DNA from: Bacteroidaceae bacterium
GTDB taxonomy: Bacteria > Bacteroidota > Bacteroidia > Bacteroidales > Bacteroidaceae
Assembly: GCA_016291905.1 (NCBI GenBank)
Contig: JAEEZS010000081.1
Location: 1 to 64,000, forward strand
DNA: 64,000 nt
Reading direction: 5' to 3'
Part shown: positions 33,651 through 43,638 of the stretch, one piece after another
Numbering within the stretch: the stretch's first letter is position 1
Layout: each line of letters starts with the position of its first letter
Translations under genes and position numbers: made by a program
Notes under the pieces: model-generated
What the model saw: only the letters and a program-made list of their open reading frames with translations
What the model was told of the DNA's origin: nothing
The model's database searches: none

Positions 33651-36203
33651 TTATGGTTTAATGTCTAATGTCAGTTTATCAGCACCTTCTGTGGCTGAAA
33701 CCACTACGGTTGCATCGGGAGCGGGGGCCTGTTCGATGAGCAGCTCGGAGAGCTCGTCCTCCAGGTAGTTCTGCACGGCACGCTTCAGGGGACGTGCCCC
33801 AAACTGCGGGTCGTAGCCTTTGGTGGCCAGGAACTTGCGCGCCGACTCCTCGACCTCGACCTTCGTGCCCAGGGCGGCAATACGCTTCACCAGCTTGTCC
33901 ACCTCGATATCGACTATCTGCTCGATGGCATTCTTGTCGAGCGGGTCGAAGGTGATGATTTCGTCGATACGATTGATAAACTCAGGCGAGAAGGTCCTGT
34001 TGAGGGCTTTCTGAATAACGCTGCGCGAGAGTTCCTTGTCGCTCACCTGTGACTGGGTGCTGAAACCAATGCCTCGTCCAAAGTCCTTCAACTGGCGCGA
34101 GCCCACATTGCTTGTCATGATTATCACGGTGTTGCGAAAATCTACCACACGTCCATAGCTGTCAGTAAGACGTCCCTCGTCGGTCACCTGCAAGAGGATG
34201 TTAAAGACATCGGGATGAGCTTTCTCAATCTCGTCGAGCAGGACGATGGAGTAGGGGCGACGACGCACACGTTCAGTCAGTTGTCCGCCCTCCTCATAGC
34301 CCACATAGCCCGGAGGGGCACCAATGAGCCGGCTGACGGTGAACTTCTCCATATACTCGCTCATGTCGATGCGGATGAGGGCTTCGGACGTGCCGAACAT
34401 ATAGGCTGCCAGTTCCTTGGCCAGCAAGGTCTTACCTACGCCTGTAGGACCAAGGAACATGAAGGTGCCGATGGGGTGGTTGGGGTCTTTCAGGCCCACA
34501 CGGTTGCGCTGGATGGCTCGTACGAGCTTTTCAATGGCTGTCTGCTGGGCAATGACACACTTGTTCAGTTCAGCTTTCATGCCTTTCAGACGGATACCCT
34601 CAGCCTGAGCAATGCGCTGGACGGGGATGCCTGACATCATTGAGACAACCTCAGCAACTCTTTCCTCATCGATGGTAATACGTTCTTCATCACGATGTTC
34701 TTCTGTCCACTGCCGCGACATGGCATCGAGTTTCTCTTGTAGGCGTTTCTCCCTGTCACGCAGGTCAGCTGCTTCCTCAAATTTCTGGATTTTGACTGCC
34801 TCGTTTTTCTGTTGGGTGACTTCAGTCAATTCACGTTCCATCTCCTCCATCTCAGGCGAAGAGGTTACCTGGCTCAGATGAGCACGCGAGCCCACTTCAT
34901 CCATCACATCAATGGCTTTGTCAGGGAAAGAACGGTCTGTAATGTAGCGTTCTGACAACTTCACACAAGCTTCCAGAGCCTCGTCTGTGTAGCGCACATT
35001 GTGGTGCTCCTCATAACGGTCGTGAATGTTGCGAAGTATCTGTATGGTCTCATCGACAGTGGTTTGCTCCACGAGAACCTTTTGGAAACGGCGTTCAAGG
35101 GCCCCATCCTTCTCGATGCTGTTGCGGTACTCATTCAAGGTGGTTGCTCCTATGCACTTGATCTCGCCCCGTGCAAGGGCAGGCTTGAGCAGGTTGGCGG
35201 CATCCATGCTTCCCGAGGCATTTCCAGCTCCCACGATGTTGTGGATTTCATCAATGAAGAGGATGATGTTGGGATTGTTCTTCAACTCGTTGATGATAGC
35301 GCGAATACGCTCCTCGAATTGTCCGCGGTACTTGGTACCGGCCACGACGGCACCCATGTCGAGCGAGACGACACGCTTGTCGTAGAGCATGCGGGACACA
35401 CGGCGTGAGACGATGCGCATGGCAAGTCCCTCGACGATGGCCGACTTGCCGACACCCGGCTCGCCTATGAGCATGGGGTTGTTTTTCTTCCTCCGGCTGA
35501 GGATTTGTGCCAGACGTTCAATCTCTTTCTCACGTCCGATGACAGGGTCGAGCTTACCCTCAGCTGCTGCAGCAGTCATGTCAACGCTGAAGTTGTCAAG
35601 CACGGGGGTGTCATTATCTCCTTCAACCTCTGTGCGTGAGCTGGATGATGACTTGCGCGAGCTGCTGTCAGAACGAGGCGAGAAGAGAAGGTCGTCCTCA
35701 TCATCTTCGTCATCATCATTGATGTTCTTGATTGACTCGTTCTTCTGACCTGCGCGTAGGTCCAGTTCCCGTCGCACACGATTGTAGTTGATGCCCATAA
35801 AGTGCAGGCATCGACATGGGATGTTCTCCTTCTGTTTCAACAGAGCTAACAGCAGATGCTGAGTGTCAGCTGTTTCCTCATGGTCAGCACGAGCCTCCAA
35901 CTGAGCCAGTTTCATGATTTGGTTGGCAGTAGCATCGAGTGACATTTCGTCAGTCTTGTCAGCAATGGATGAGGAGGGCAGGGGAGTGTCCTGCTTCTCC
36001 TTGATGGAATCGAGCACAAAGCTGCGAAGCTGGTGCAGGTCCACGTGAATGGTCTCCAGAAGGAATGTGGCCTCGTTCAGGCCATCGCGAATCAGTCCCA
36101 GCAGCAGGTGCTCAGGAGCAATCATCTGGCTGCCCAGACGACGTGCTTCCTCTGCGCTATAGGCGAGGACTTCAACTATCTTGGTGGTGAATGGGTTGTT
36201 CAT
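33651..36203 (-). CDS. clpC: ClpC-type AAA+ unfoldase
   Basis: An 850-residue Hsp100 protein. Two Clp_N repeats (about 1-150), an acidic/Ser linker, AAA module 1 with [15 protein letters not shown], a coiled middle with a UVR motif ([18 protein letters not shown]), AAA module 2 with [15 protein letters not shown], and a C-terminal D2-small domain. It feeds proteins to ClpP and acts in stress response. The ATG at 36203 is used; a TTG codon just upstream extends the frame by one residue only. No clear promoter box was seen in the 79-bp gap upstream. Confidence 0.95.
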   Translation of the reverse strand: MNNPFTTKIVEVLAYSAEEARRLGSQMIAPEHLLLGLIRDGLNEATFLLETIHVDLHQLRSFVLDSIKEKQDTPLPSSSIADKTDEMSLDATANQIMKLAQLEARADHEETADTQHLLLALLKQKENIPCRCLHFMGINYNRVRRELDLRAGQKNESIKNINDDDEDDEDDLLFSPRSDSSSRKSSSSSRTEVEGDNDTPVLDNFSVDMTAAAAEGKLDPVIGREKEIERLAQILSRRKKNNPMLIGEPGVGKSAIVEGLAMRIVSRRVSRMLYDKRVVSLDMGAVVAGTKYRGQFEERIRAIINELKNNPNIILFIDEIHNIVGAGNASGSMDAANLLKPALARGEIKCIGATTLNEYRNSIEKDGALERRFQKVLVEQTTVDETIQILRNIHDRYEEHHNVRYTDEALEACVKLSERYITDRSFPDKAIDVMDEVGSRAHLSQVTSSPEMEEMERELTEVTQQKNEAVKIQKFEEAADLRDREKRLQEKLDAMSRQWTEEHRDEERITIDEERVAEVVSMMSGIPVQRIAQAEGIRLKGMKAELNKCVIAQQTAIEKLVRAIQRNRVGLKDPNHPIGTFMFLGPTGVGKTLLAKELAAYMFGTSEALIRIDMSEYMEKFTVSRLIGAPPGYVGYEEGGQLTERVRRRPYSIVLLDEIEKAHPDVFNILLQVTDEGRLTDSYGRVVDFRNTVIIMTSNVGSRQLKDFGRGIGFSTQSQVSDKELSRSVIQKALNRTFSPEFINRIDEIITFDPLDKNAIEQIVDIEVDKLVKRIAALGTKVEVEESARKFLATKGYDPQFGARPLKRAVQNYLEDELSELLIEQAPAPDATVVVSATEGADKLTLDIKP

Positions 36204-36282
36204 CAATTGTTTCCTAATGCAATACTTGTTTACTTCTTACACAGTTCTTACTGCAAACAGCGTGCCACAGGTGGGGCACAGG

Positions 36283-37584
36283 TTATTCCTGCGAGAATCC
36301 AATGGTCTCGACTGCTATCAGACGGTCATAGCGCGAGCCAAAGGGACGATGCCAGACATAGAGGGTGTACTCGTTCTCAGTCTCATAGAAACTGCCGTCA
36401 AAGGGTGTGCTTAACTTGCTGACTGGCTGGCTATTTTCCCCGTTTTTCACAAAGACATACTGATAGTCGTAAGCTCCCATCTTCAGCAGCACAGTTCCCT
36501 CGTAAGCTTTGGTGGCAGGGTTATAGGTCATGCGGTAGTCAGGCAGATAGTTATAGTCTGAAAAATAGCCCGTTACATACATCTCGCCACCTTCGCGAGG
36601 GTGGGGGACAGCAAGGGTGAAATGGGCAAAGAAGTAGTCAGCCTCCGTGTCGTTGTCCTCTGCCAAATTGTAACGCACAAGATAGCGCCCATTGTGGTCA
36701 GCATCAAAACTATAGGCCCTACGCTCACTATCTTCAAACAAAACTGCATGATAATAAGGGTCATAGAAGTCAATCTTATCCACGTGCTGCGAGCCATAGT
36801 GCATGTTGATGACTTCAAACCGGCGAAACTCGTTGTTACCCGGGAAAATGAGGTTGCGGTTGTGCACATACTCCAGCAGTCCTGGGCGTATGTAGGTGGG
36901 CTGGATGTCAGTGACAGTCATGTCTGGGCGGTTGTTCTGACACACCATCACCTTCAGTTCACGGTCAGGTCGCTCAATGGGATAGTCAGCATGATTGATG
37001 CTGAACGAGACCTGCTGATAGGTCACATGGGTATCGATGTCAGTATTGGAACTAACTACTGCTGAGACGTTTACCATAGGTTCCACCACTTTAAACCCAG
37101 CCTCTGCCACAATGGGGTGTCCCTTATAAGCGGGCTGCTGGCTCATGGGGTTGACATCTTCCTCATCGTCAAACACTTGCACACGATAGTTGCCCGATAC
37201 CTTCAGCATGACATCGTCATTGGGGAAATCCACTGCATAATGAGTGTATAGAAACGTAGTATTCAGCGAGTTAAGGTAATACTCAATGGGTCTGTCGTTA
37301 AACCCCTCCATATACTCCGACTCACTGAGTTCCGAGGGTTTTCCATCAGCATCGCAATGTATCAGGTGGCAGCAGAGACGGTGATACTCATGCGAAAAAT
37401 AGTCAAATGAGAGGGTTACAAAGTCATCGCTACCGAGTTCAATCACAGCAGGTTGCATCCAGTCGTCGTTGACAATGGTCTGCAGCGTGTGCACCAGTGG
37501 TGAGTACATACGGTTGGTCTGGGATGCAGCCACCGCAGCGCATCCTATATTAATAAGGAGAAAGAGTTTCCAACAATGCTTCAT
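36283..37584 (-). CDS. DUF5103 protein (type IX secretion plug-like)
   Basis: A 433-residue exported protein (signal peptide ending AAVAASQ; ATG 37584 is preferred to the GTG at 37599). It matches the pattern of DUF5103 proteins: an N-terminal beta domain, IMHYGSQ-like loop region, and a C-terminal domain with VTGYFSDYNYLPDYRMTYN and the closing YDRLIAVE. One member of this family has been described as a plug of the type IX secretion translocon; whether this one is cannot be seen here. It stands alone between clpC and an unknown lipoprotein gene. The window also encodes several proteins with sorting-type tails. Confidence 0.7.
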   Translation of the reverse strand: MKHCWKLFLLINIGCAAVAASQTNRMYSPLVHTLQTIVNDDWMQPAVIELGSDDFVTLSFDYFSHEYHRLCCHLIHCDADGKPSELSESEYMEGFNDRPIEYYLNSLNTTFLYTHYAVDFPNDDVMLKVSGNYRVQVFDDEEDVNPMSQQPAYKGHPIVAEAGFKVVEPMVNVSAVVSSNTDIDTHVTYQQVSFSINHADYPIERPDRELKVMVCQNNRPDMTVTDIQPTYIRPGLLEYVHNRNLIFPGNNEFRRFEVINMHYGSQHVDKIDFYDPYYHAVLFEDSERRAYSFDADHNGRYLVRYNLAEDNDTEADYFFAHFTLAVPHPREGGEMYVTGYFSDYNYLPDYRMTYNPATKAYEGTVLLKMGAYDYQYVFVKNGENSQPVSKLSTPFDGSFYETENEYTLYVWHRPFGSRYDRLIAVETIGFSQE

Positions 37585-37710
37585 ACAACCATTAGACACA
37601 CGTCGCCTGCCATTCGTTTAATTCATCATCAACTTTTAGCCTCTCAAATCACGTGCAAAGATAATGCTTTTTTGCCGTTTTTCCTCAGGTGGCACTTGTT
37701 TTTTTGGTCT

Positions 37711-38631
37711 CTATCGGTTTGATTTCTTCAGCAGGCGTACGAGTCCCATCCCGTTAGTCTGCACCAGGAGGGCATTGCCATAGGGTACACAATCCTCAAA
37801 TTCAGCAGGCACTTGCTGTTGAAAGTCATAGATACCGTCAAGGCGTTTCTTGCGTAAGTTCCAGACATAGAGTATGCTGGGTTGTTCCTTCGTGCCAAGT
37901 CCCACGGGGATGAGCATCCAGTCCTTGATGACACAGGCTCCCTGACCAATCTGCTGTGAGGGGAAACGCGTGTCAAGGTCCTGGATACAATAGTTGTCAA
38001 TGGCATCCTCAGGTTTCAAGTGGACCACAGCACCCTCACTAAGGCGGGGAAGAGGGAAGGTCATCATGCGCCAGCGGTTGCCCTGGGCAAGATTCTCAAG
38101 GGTGTTTCCATAGCCAATGAGCTGGTTATGGCGATGATCTACAACCCATTGCAATGCATAGCCAAACAGTCCTTCAGGGTCGTCCAGCACAATGGTCTGC
38201 ACAAGCTGAGGGTCGTCGTCAGGCATGATGCGCTCCACAAAGCACACATCCTTAAGGCCTTCATAACGTTGGCGCGAGCACTGTGAGACATACAGCACAG
38301 GCAACAAGTCACCCTGGTCAAAGCGTTCGTTGCCAAAGTCAGCCACATTGGCGTGATTGGCAGTGTGATGACTGGCGAGGGGGAACTGTCGAAGGGGTTT
38401 CAGACCATTTTCCGTGAGGTGATAGAGCGTTGCCAGCCCAGTGTTCTGCAGGCTCACAAGGTAGTCACCCCATATGCTCATGCCCTGATAGCCCTGCTTG
38501 GGGAATCCCTCCAGCGTACCCACTTGCTGGATGTGATCGGTGGTGAGCTCCACACAGCGCACGTTGCTGCAACTTGCTGACAACAGGACGATTGTCACAG
38601 CCATAATGATCAGTAACGAACGATTCTTCAT
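37711..38631 (-). CDS. Lipoprotein of unknown function
   Basis: The frame opens at 38691 but the ATG at 38631 begins a lipoprotein signal peptide (MAVTIVLLSASC), giving 306 residues. The remainder is beta-rich, with regular strand-loop patterns (GMSIWGDYLVSLQNTG, YALQWVVDHRHNQLIGYG) that could form a beta-propeller. No family is recognised. A TATCTTTG box 29 bp before the ATG supports this start, since the longer frame would begin upstream of the promoter box. Confidence 0.65.
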   Translation of the reverse strand: MKNRSLLIIMAVTIVLLSASCSNVRCVELTTDHIQQVGTLEGFPKQGYQGMSIWGDYLVSLQNTGLATLYHLTENGLKPLRQFPLASHHTANHANVADFGNERFDQGDLLPVLYVSQCSRQRYEGLKDVCFVERIMPDDDPQLVQTIVLDDPEGLFGYALQWVVDHRHNQLIGYGNTLENLAQGNRWRMMTFPLPRLSEGAVVHLKPEDAIDNYCIQDLDTRFPSQQIGQGACVIKDWMLIPVGLGTKEQPSILYVWNLRKKRLDGIYDFQQQVPAEFEDCVPYGNALLVQTNGMGLVRLLKKSNR

Positions 38632-38660
38632 GCTTGAAAAGGTTTTTCGGTTTAACGTGA

Positions 38661-38668
38661 CAAAGATA
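38661..38668 (-). promoter_or_regulatory. -7 box of the lipoprotein gene
   Basis: Minus-strand TATCTTTG, 29 bp upstream of ATG 38631. No -33 match was seen at the usual distance. Confidence 0.55.
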
Positions 38669-38699
38669 CGACTGTTCTGTGTTTTTTCCATCTATCTGC

Positions 38700-38730
38700 T
38701 TGTAAAAATCGCAGTGAGTCCTTATTTTTG
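38700..38730 (+). promoter_or_regulatory. Plus-strand promoter without an ordinary gene
   Basis: TTG (38700-38702), 20 bp, TATTTTTG (38723-38730). Transcription would start near 38737 and run toward the intrinsic terminator at 39039-39066. Confidence 0.6.
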
Positions 38731-38817
38731 CTGTAAAACTGAAGCCATGCGAGCGAGAGAAACATCAATCATGTCCCTACATTCAGCCCCCGCCCTTGTT
38801 TTACTATAATCGGCATT

Positions 38818-38892
38818 ATGTTTAATTTTGATATTGCGTTTTCTCCCCTGCTGTTGACTTTCCTTAAATATATAGTATTACTCAGACTATAG
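38818..38892 (+). CDS. Tiny hydrophobic peptide frame
   Basis: A 24-codon frame starting ATG at 38818 encodes MFNFDIAFSPLLLTFLKYIV and four more residues, a plausible single membrane helix with a basic end, as in type I toxins. No clear ribosome site is visible and the length is within chance. It is listed because it lies on the orphan transcript described for 38737-39066. Confidence 0.2.
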   Translation: MFNFDIAFSPLLLTFLKYIVLLRL

Positions 38893-38912
38893 ATGCTTTC
38901 TATGCTGTAGCC

Positions 38913-38954
38913 CATTGGTCTGAGCGCGCGACGCACTGCGCTGTAAAAGCAACG
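38913..38954. repeat. 21-bp tandem repeat, locus 3
   Basis: Two units in 21-bp register start at 38913 (CATTGGTCTGAGCGCGCGACG) and 38934 (CACTGCGCTGTAAAAGCAACG). They match the GTGCGCTGTGGAATTAACG-type units at locus 2. Confidence 0.55.
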
Positions 38955-39038
38955 TTTGATAAAAACTAACACACTTTTTTGAGACACGATAGAAAACGTG
39001 TCTCAAAACGAATGGTGTAATCTATTTTGCCGTTTTCA

Positions 39039-39066
39039 AGCCCCTCCCGAAAGAGGGGCTTTTTTA
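39039..39066 (+). terminator. Intrinsic terminator
   Basis: AAGCCCCTC (39039-39047) and GAGGGGCTT (39053-39061) form a 9-bp GC-rich stem with a 5-base loop, followed by a T run on the plus strand. No ordinary plus-strand gene lies upstream. It abuts the stop codon of the convergent HTH gene, which may also use it. Confidence 0.75.
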
Positions 39067-39321
39067 GTTTGGCTTTTGCTCTGCGAGGATGGCAAGAGCC
39101 TTGTCAAGGACCGTGGTGTCATCAATGCAGACCAGTCCCCCGTCAGGACCTGGCTCAAGGTGGATGCCCACACTCTCACCCAGACTGAAGTTTTGGCCAC
39201 CGAAGAAGTTGCGCACAGTCTCAACGGTCATGTCAAGCTCATCAGCAATGCGATGCATACTGCCCTCAGGAAGAGAGTCCTTGATGGAACGGAGTTCGTT
39301 GAAAGTCATTATCTTGCTCAT
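39064..39321 (-). CDS. Small helix-turn-helix-like protein
   Basis: An 85-residue protein. Residues about 20-45 (MHRIADELDMTVETVRNFFGG) look like a helix-turn-helix, and the C-terminal half contains IHLEPGPDGGLVCIDDTTVL. I recognise the pattern as a conserved small Bacteroidales protein usually labelled DNA-binding; targets are unknown. It is encoded 42 bp after the PAP2 phosphatase gene on the same strand. Its stop codon abuts the terminator hairpin. Confidence 0.65.
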   Translation of the reverse strand: MSKIMTFNELRSIKDSLPEGSMHRIADELDMTVETVRNFFGGQNFSLGESVGIHLEPGPDGGLVCIDDTTVLDKALAILAEQKPN

Positions 39322-39363
39322 ATATCTAAAGGATTTAATTGATATTCAGTATTTAATGATGGA

Positions 39364-40068
39364 TTATAGGAAACTGCGGCTCACGTAGATGAAGGCGAAG
39401 AAGATGATGAAGAGATACGTGAGGTACATGGTGAGACGGATAGAGAGGATATCCTCCTTCAGGTAGCCCGAGACTGTGTAGAAGTCGGTGACTTTCTGTG
39501 TAGTATATCTCAGCTTACGGGTCAGCAGCCTGTATATCAAGTACATCAGTGCACCCACTGCCATACCAAACAAGGCCCCACAGAGCACATCGCCAGGATA
39601 GTGGACACCTAGATAAATGCGTGATATGGCGTTGATTGATGCCCACACGAGCATGGTGATGGTGAACCCGCTGTGGCGGATGAGCAGCGTGAAGAACATG
39701 AAGAGCCCGAAGCAGTTGGCAGCATGGGACGAGAAGAATCCATAGAGCCCTGAGCGCGCACCGTTCACAATGTCAATCTTATCAAGCAGTGCGGGGTCCT
39801 GACAGGGACGCAAACGGCAACACAATGGTTTGATGACACCTGAGCTGACACGGTCGCAGATGAACACCGTCAGGGCAACCATCAGCAGGAGGATGAAGAA
39901 CTGACGTAACTTGTTGTTTTTGAACACCACCAGCAGCACCACAAACGCCAGTGGAATCCACACCCACGTGCTGGTGAAGATCCGCATGAAACCGTCCATG
40001 TAGAGCGAGTCGCTCCCATTGAGGGCAAGCATCAGGCGCTGGTCAAAAGCTATCAGGTCGTTTAACAT
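39364..40068 (-). CDS. PAP2-family membrane phosphatase
   Basis: A 234-residue polytopic protein with the three acid phosphatase motifs: KPLCCRLRPCQ (KxxxxxxRP), FFSSHAANC (PSGH variant SSHA) and SRIYLGVHYPGD (SRxxxxxHxxxD). The family dephosphorylates undecaprenyl pyrophosphate or phospholipid phosphates at the outer face of the inner membrane; lipid A phosphatases also belong here. The gene lies 49 bp downstream of batE on the same strand. Confidence 0.88.
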   Translation of the reverse strand: MLNDLIAFDQRLMLALNGSDSLYMDGFMRIFTSTWVWIPLAFVVLLVVFKNNKLRQFFILLLMVALTVFICDRVSSGVIKPLCCRLRPCQDPALLDKIDIVNGARSGLYGFFSSHAANCFGLFMFFTLLIRHSGFTITMLVWASINAISRIYLGVHYPGDVLCGALFGMAVGALMYLIYRLLTRKLRYTTQKVTDFYTVSGYLKEDILSIRLTMYLTYLFIIFFAFIYVSRSFL

Positions 40069-40117
40069 TTTATTTAACTAAATCGTTTATTAACAAAAAC
40101 TTCTGGAGACAACAACT

Positions 40118-40945
40118 TTATATCACCTCCAGCGATTTGGCCTCTATCCAGCCCACGTTGCCATCCTCAAGTTCAATCTCTTTCCAGGCTGTCATGGCAT
40201 TGTCCTTGATGGTCACCTTACGTCCCTCGTGGAGCACGAAAAGCTCTGTCCCCGTGGCACTTGGTGTACTTCTGACCACCACGCTCGGATCCATCACAAT
40301 GGCTGTATCGCGCACTGTGAGGCGTTTTTTCTGACTGAAACCGATGCCATTGGCACACATCGAGAGCACCAGGAAGAGGCATGCAAAGATGAAGAACAGC
40401 TTCTTCACTCCCCTCTTACGCCCGAAAATAAAGACGGCCAACGAACAGATAAACAGCAGGAAAGTCACAATGGCCACCCATGCCCAGGTGTTGATGGGCA
40501 GCATGTTGGCAAAATCGTGGAACCAGCGGACAAAGAAGATTTCCATCTTCTCTGACACACGGTCAATGGTCTTACTGCGAGCCAAGTCAAGGTTGAAACG
40601 GATGTCTTTGTTGGATGGATCAAGACGCAGGGCACGCTCGTAGTTAAGGATGGCATGTGCCATGTCCTCCTCTTTATAATAGGCATTACCCAGGTTGTAA
40701 TGGAGTGCAGCCGACTCTCCCTCGGTGAGCAGACGCTCATAGAGATCAACAGCCGTAGCATAGTCACCCGCTGAATAGGCACTGTCAGCCAATGCCTTTG
40801 ACAGCTCAGTGTGGGTGCTGTCAGCCCCAAAACTGAACGACTGGGCAGATAGTGTGTCGCCCTCCTGGGCAAACAATGGCAGTGCAAACAGCAGGATGAG
40901 TGAGAACGCTGCGCTGTGGGTAGGATTATGTCTTTTCATTTTCAT
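40118..40945 (-). CDS. batE: BatE-like TPR/SH3 membrane protein
   Basis: A 275-residue protein: signal peptide (ending LFAQEG), TPR units (ALHYNLGNAYYKEEDMAHAI near 85), two transmembrane segments around residues 155-205, and a C-terminal bacterial SH3 domain (VVVRSTPSATGTELFVLHEG). This order is typical of BatE, the last gene of the Bat operon, implicated in aerotolerance and envelope integrity in Bacteroides. It lies 29 bp after batD. Confidence 0.88.
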   Translation of the reverse strand: MKMKRHNPTHSAAFSLILLFALPLFAQEGDTLSAQSFSFGADSTHTELSKALADSAYSAGDYATAVDLYERLLTEGESAALHYNLGNAYYKEEDMAHAILNYERALRLDPSNKDIRFNLDLARSKTIDRVSEKMEIFFVRWFHDFANMLPINTWAWVAIVTFLLFICSLAVFIFGRKRGVKKLFFIFACLFLVLSMCANGIGFSQKKRLTVRDTAIVMDPSVVVRSTPSATGTELFVLHEGRKVTIKDNAMTAWKEIELEDGNVGWIEAKSLEVI

Positions 40946-40974
40946 CGTAACACTTTAATTATTAACTGAAAAGG

Positions 40975-42849
40975 TCAGCTTTTAACTATCTTGATGTTAT
41001 TCTCCAACTTGTCCATCAGGTTGACCGTGCGGTCATAGATGTCTTGTACCTTAATGCCCGAGATGGCAGGAGCATAACGAGCAAACTCACAGTCACTCAG
41101 CAAGGTGGTGAATTCGTTGATGGTAGCCTCAGGCACATTGCGCACAGCAAGCTCCGAAGCAATGTTATCCTTTGACAGACTGGCCACAGGGATACCCAAC
41201 TTATCGCTGGTGTAACCCCACAACGCCTTCAGTACCTCGTCGTAGAAGGCTGCCTCTTCCCCACCCGACATCAGTTTCTTGGCTTGTTTTAGGCGTTTCG
41301 AAGCTACCTTGTTGGCTTTCTTTGTCTTCACCTTGGCGATGTTGGCATTTTCAATGGCTTTCTTACGCCAGACAATTACTGCCAGCAACAACAGCAGCAC
41401 TGGGACGAGATAGCACAACCAGTAGCGTGTGGAGCCCAGGAACTGATTGCCACGGATCTGTGGACGCACCTCTTTCAGGTTGATGTAGCGGATGTCCTCA
41501 CCCAGCAGACGGAGGTCTTCCTTGTTGACATAGCCCGAGGTGACAGCTGTGGTAGAACCGTTTCCACGATTGACTTTCAGTGTATATGGGTTAGTGGTCA
41601 ACGTCTTATAAGCCTTGGTCTTAGTGTCGAAGTACGAGAACTCAAAGCCAGGAATCTGATACTCTCCAGCATGACGCGGAATGGCCAGATATTCAATGAC
41701 TTTATTACCCGACAGACCGCCTGTCTTTAGTTTGAAATTGTTCTCTACTTTTGGGTCATAGACTTCAAAATCAGTGGGGAAGTTGAGCTCAGGGGTCTTC
41801 AGGAGCTTCATGTTACCCGTTCCTGAGATGACCAGTCGCACGGTGACAGCCTCGTTCTCTTTCAGCTCCTGCGTGCTGATGTCAGACGAAATGCTGAAGT
41901 CACCCACTCCACCATAGTACGATGCTGGACGACCTGCTGGCAAGGGACTTACCTCGATGGTCAGCTTGGGTGTGCGCAGTGTCTTCTGTACTTTTGTGTA
42001 GCTGCTGCCACCATTGAAGAAGATGTCAAACGGGTCAGCTGTACGCACCTGCTGGAGGATGGTTCCTTCGTAAGCAACCGAGGGAATCTCCAGTGTGCCC
42101 GATTGTTGGGGAAAGAGCACAAACTGACGCCAGACCAGCGTCTTATAGTTGCGTCCGCGATAGTGCTCAAGGGTAAACTCCTTGTTAGCAGGCAAGTCAA
42201 CCTCCTGCATGTGGAAGCCCTTGAGATCGGGCATCTTACCATTGAGCTCTGTCAGATTGACGGTGGTATAGACCTTGTAAGTGAGCAGAATAGCCTCTTG
42301 TTCATAGACCTTTGTCTTGTTAGCCGAAGCCACCAGGAAGATGTCACTGTCACTGATTTGCCCATTACTCGACGAGGCAGCTGCTCCACTGCCACTCTGT
42401 GAGCGTCCCTGACTGGATGAACTGCTTGAAGATGTGCCACTTCCCTGACCTGAAGAAGGCTCATCGGGAGGAAGCACCTTAATCTTAACGCTTTTCGACT
42501 CAAGCTTTTCATTCCCAGCGACAATGGTGGCAGGGGGAATTGTGTATGTGCCCTCTTTGTTGCCTCGCATCACATAAGTGTAAGTGATAGACGAGCTTGT
42601 CTTGCCGTTCACCATGGAGAATTGTGAGGAACGGCTTGGACCCATCAGCACATCGAAGTCAGTAACATTCCCAAGCCGGAAATCCTTTACCTTCTGCGTA
42701 TTTATGGTGTATGCCACCTGAAATTGACTACCCTGCACTACCGTGCTGGGTGCCTGAACCGTAAAACTCAAGTCATCGGCATGTACCCCTACTGTTGTCA
42801 GTAGGAGCAGCGCGATAATCAACGTGGGTTTTATTCTCTCTGTATTCAT
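40975..42849 (-). CDS. batD: BatD-like protein
   Basis: A 624-residue exported protein with a signal peptide (ending GVHADD), successive beta-sandwich domains typical of BatD (PSTVVQGSQFQVAYTINTQ at the start), a Ser/Gly-rich linker near residues 133-160, a single transmembrane helix near 475-495 (YWLCYLVPVLLLLLAVIVW) and a cytoplasmic helical tail. BatD is a periplasmic-membrane partner of the VWA proteins BatA/BatB. It follows batC by 15 bp. Confidence 0.9.
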   Translation of the reverse strand: MNTERIKPTLIIALLLLTTVGVHADDLSFTVQAPSTVVQGSQFQVAYTINTQKVKDFRLGNVTDFDVLMGPSRSSQFSMVNGKTSSSITYTYVMRGNKEGTYTIPPATIVAGNEKLESKSVKIKVLPPDEPSSGQGSGTSSSSSSSQGRSQSGSGAAASSSNGQISDSDIFLVASANKTKVYEQEAILLTYKVYTTVNLTELNGKMPDLKGFHMQEVDLPANKEFTLEHYRGRNYKTLVWRQFVLFPQQSGTLEIPSVAYEGTILQQVRTADPFDIFFNGGSSYTKVQKTLRTPKLTIEVSPLPAGRPASYYGGVGDFSISSDISTQELKENEAVTVRLVISGTGNMKLLKTPELNFPTDFEVYDPKVENNFKLKTGGLSGNKVIEYLAIPRHAGEYQIPGFEFSYFDTKTKAYKTLTTNPYTLKVNRGNGSTTAVTSGYVNKEDLRLLGEDIRYINLKEVRPQIRGNQFLGSTRYWLCYLVPVLLLLLAVIVWRKKAIENANIAKVKTKKANKVASKRLKQAKKLMSGGEEAAFYDEVLKALWGYTSDKLGIPVASLSKDNIASELAVRNVPEATINEFTTLLSDCEFARYAPAISGIKVQDIYDRTVNLMDKLENNIKIVKS

Positions 42850-42864
42850 AGTTCAATCATGTGT

Positions 42865-43638
42865 TTACCAGTCTTTTTCCAACTTACGGTTTTTCTGATT
42901 CTCAATCTTCTGCGCCTTTTCCTGCAGGTCTTTCTCATCTTGCATCAATGCCTGCAGAATCTGCTCGGCATTCTCTTTCGAAATGTCACGCTCCTGTTCC
43001 TGCTGTTGTTGTTGCTGCTCCTGTTGCTGATCCTGCTGTTGCTGTTGATCATTCTCGCTACTCTGCTGTTCTTGCTGTTGATCTTGTTGATTCTGATTGT
43101 TACCAGGAGGAACGGCGTTGTAAATAGCCTTGGCCTTAGCCAGGTTAAAGCGCGTCTCATGATCGGCAGGATTCGCTCTTAGTGCCTCCTTATAGGCATT
43201 GATACAGGCGGCATACGTCTCCTTGATACCTTGCTGACGACTGTTCATCTCGAAAAGCCCACGCAGGTAGAGCGTGTTGCCAATGTTGTGATTGACAGCT
43301 GCCTTCACCATAGGGTTAGTCTCATTTGCCACAGAAGCTGTGTAGAGGTCTATAATCTCCTGACAGACCTCGCCAAACTGCTGATTAGGAACGCTGTCAG
43401 TCAGCAGATGGCTGTAGAGCGTGTTGGCAAGGTTGTACTTTGCATCATCGTAAGCCACGTTCAAGTCCATAGCCTTGCGATACTTGATTTCTGCTTTGTG
43501 CCAAAGACTATCGTTATAGGCACGATTGCCACTACGGACATAGCTTCTGTCCGTTCGCTTCTGTGCTTCCACAGGCTGGGAAACGACACAAAGCAATAAG
43601 GCTAAAAGCCAGAAATATGGAACGTTATGCCTTTTCAT
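42865..43638 (-). CDS. batC: BatC-like TPR protein
   Basis: A 257-residue protein: signal peptide (ending QPVEAQ), TPR repeats (ADHETRFNLAKAKAIYNAV near residue 160), and a long Gln-rich, Glu/Asn-rich stretch from about 172 to 215 with polyglutamine runs. The C-terminus is strongly charged. Its ATG lies inside the end of batB (14-base overlap), so translation is coupled. BatC is thought to organise the VWA complex. The Gln tract is coded by simple CAG/CAA-type repeats and may vary in length between strains. Confidence 0.85.
   Translation of the reverse strand: MKRHNVPYFWLLALLLCVVSQPVEAQKRTDRSYVRSGNRAYNDSLWHKAEIKYRKAMDLNVAYDDAKYNLANTLYSHLLTDSVPNQQFGEVCQEIIDLYTASVANETNPMVKAAVNHNIGNTLYLRGLFEMNSRQQGIKETYAACINAYKEALRANPADHETRFNLAKAKAIYNAVPPGNNQNQQDQQQEQQSSENDQQQQQDQQQEQQQQQQEQERDISKENAEQILQALMQDEKDLQEKAQKIENQKNRKLEKDW

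Larger units (their letters stand above)
38737..39066 (+). ncRNA. Candidate small RNA or small-peptide transcript
   Basis: Between a consensus plus-strand promoter and a strong intrinsic terminator lie about 330 bases with no standard gene. They contain two tiny frames (38747-38809 and 38818-38892), two or three 21-bp repeat units (38913 on), and a perfect 12-bp hairpin (38977-38988 with 38997-39008) just before the terminator. The arrangement suits a regulatory RNA or a small membrane peptide gene. The RNA end would run against the convergent HTH gene. Nothing about its target can be said. Confidence 0.4.
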
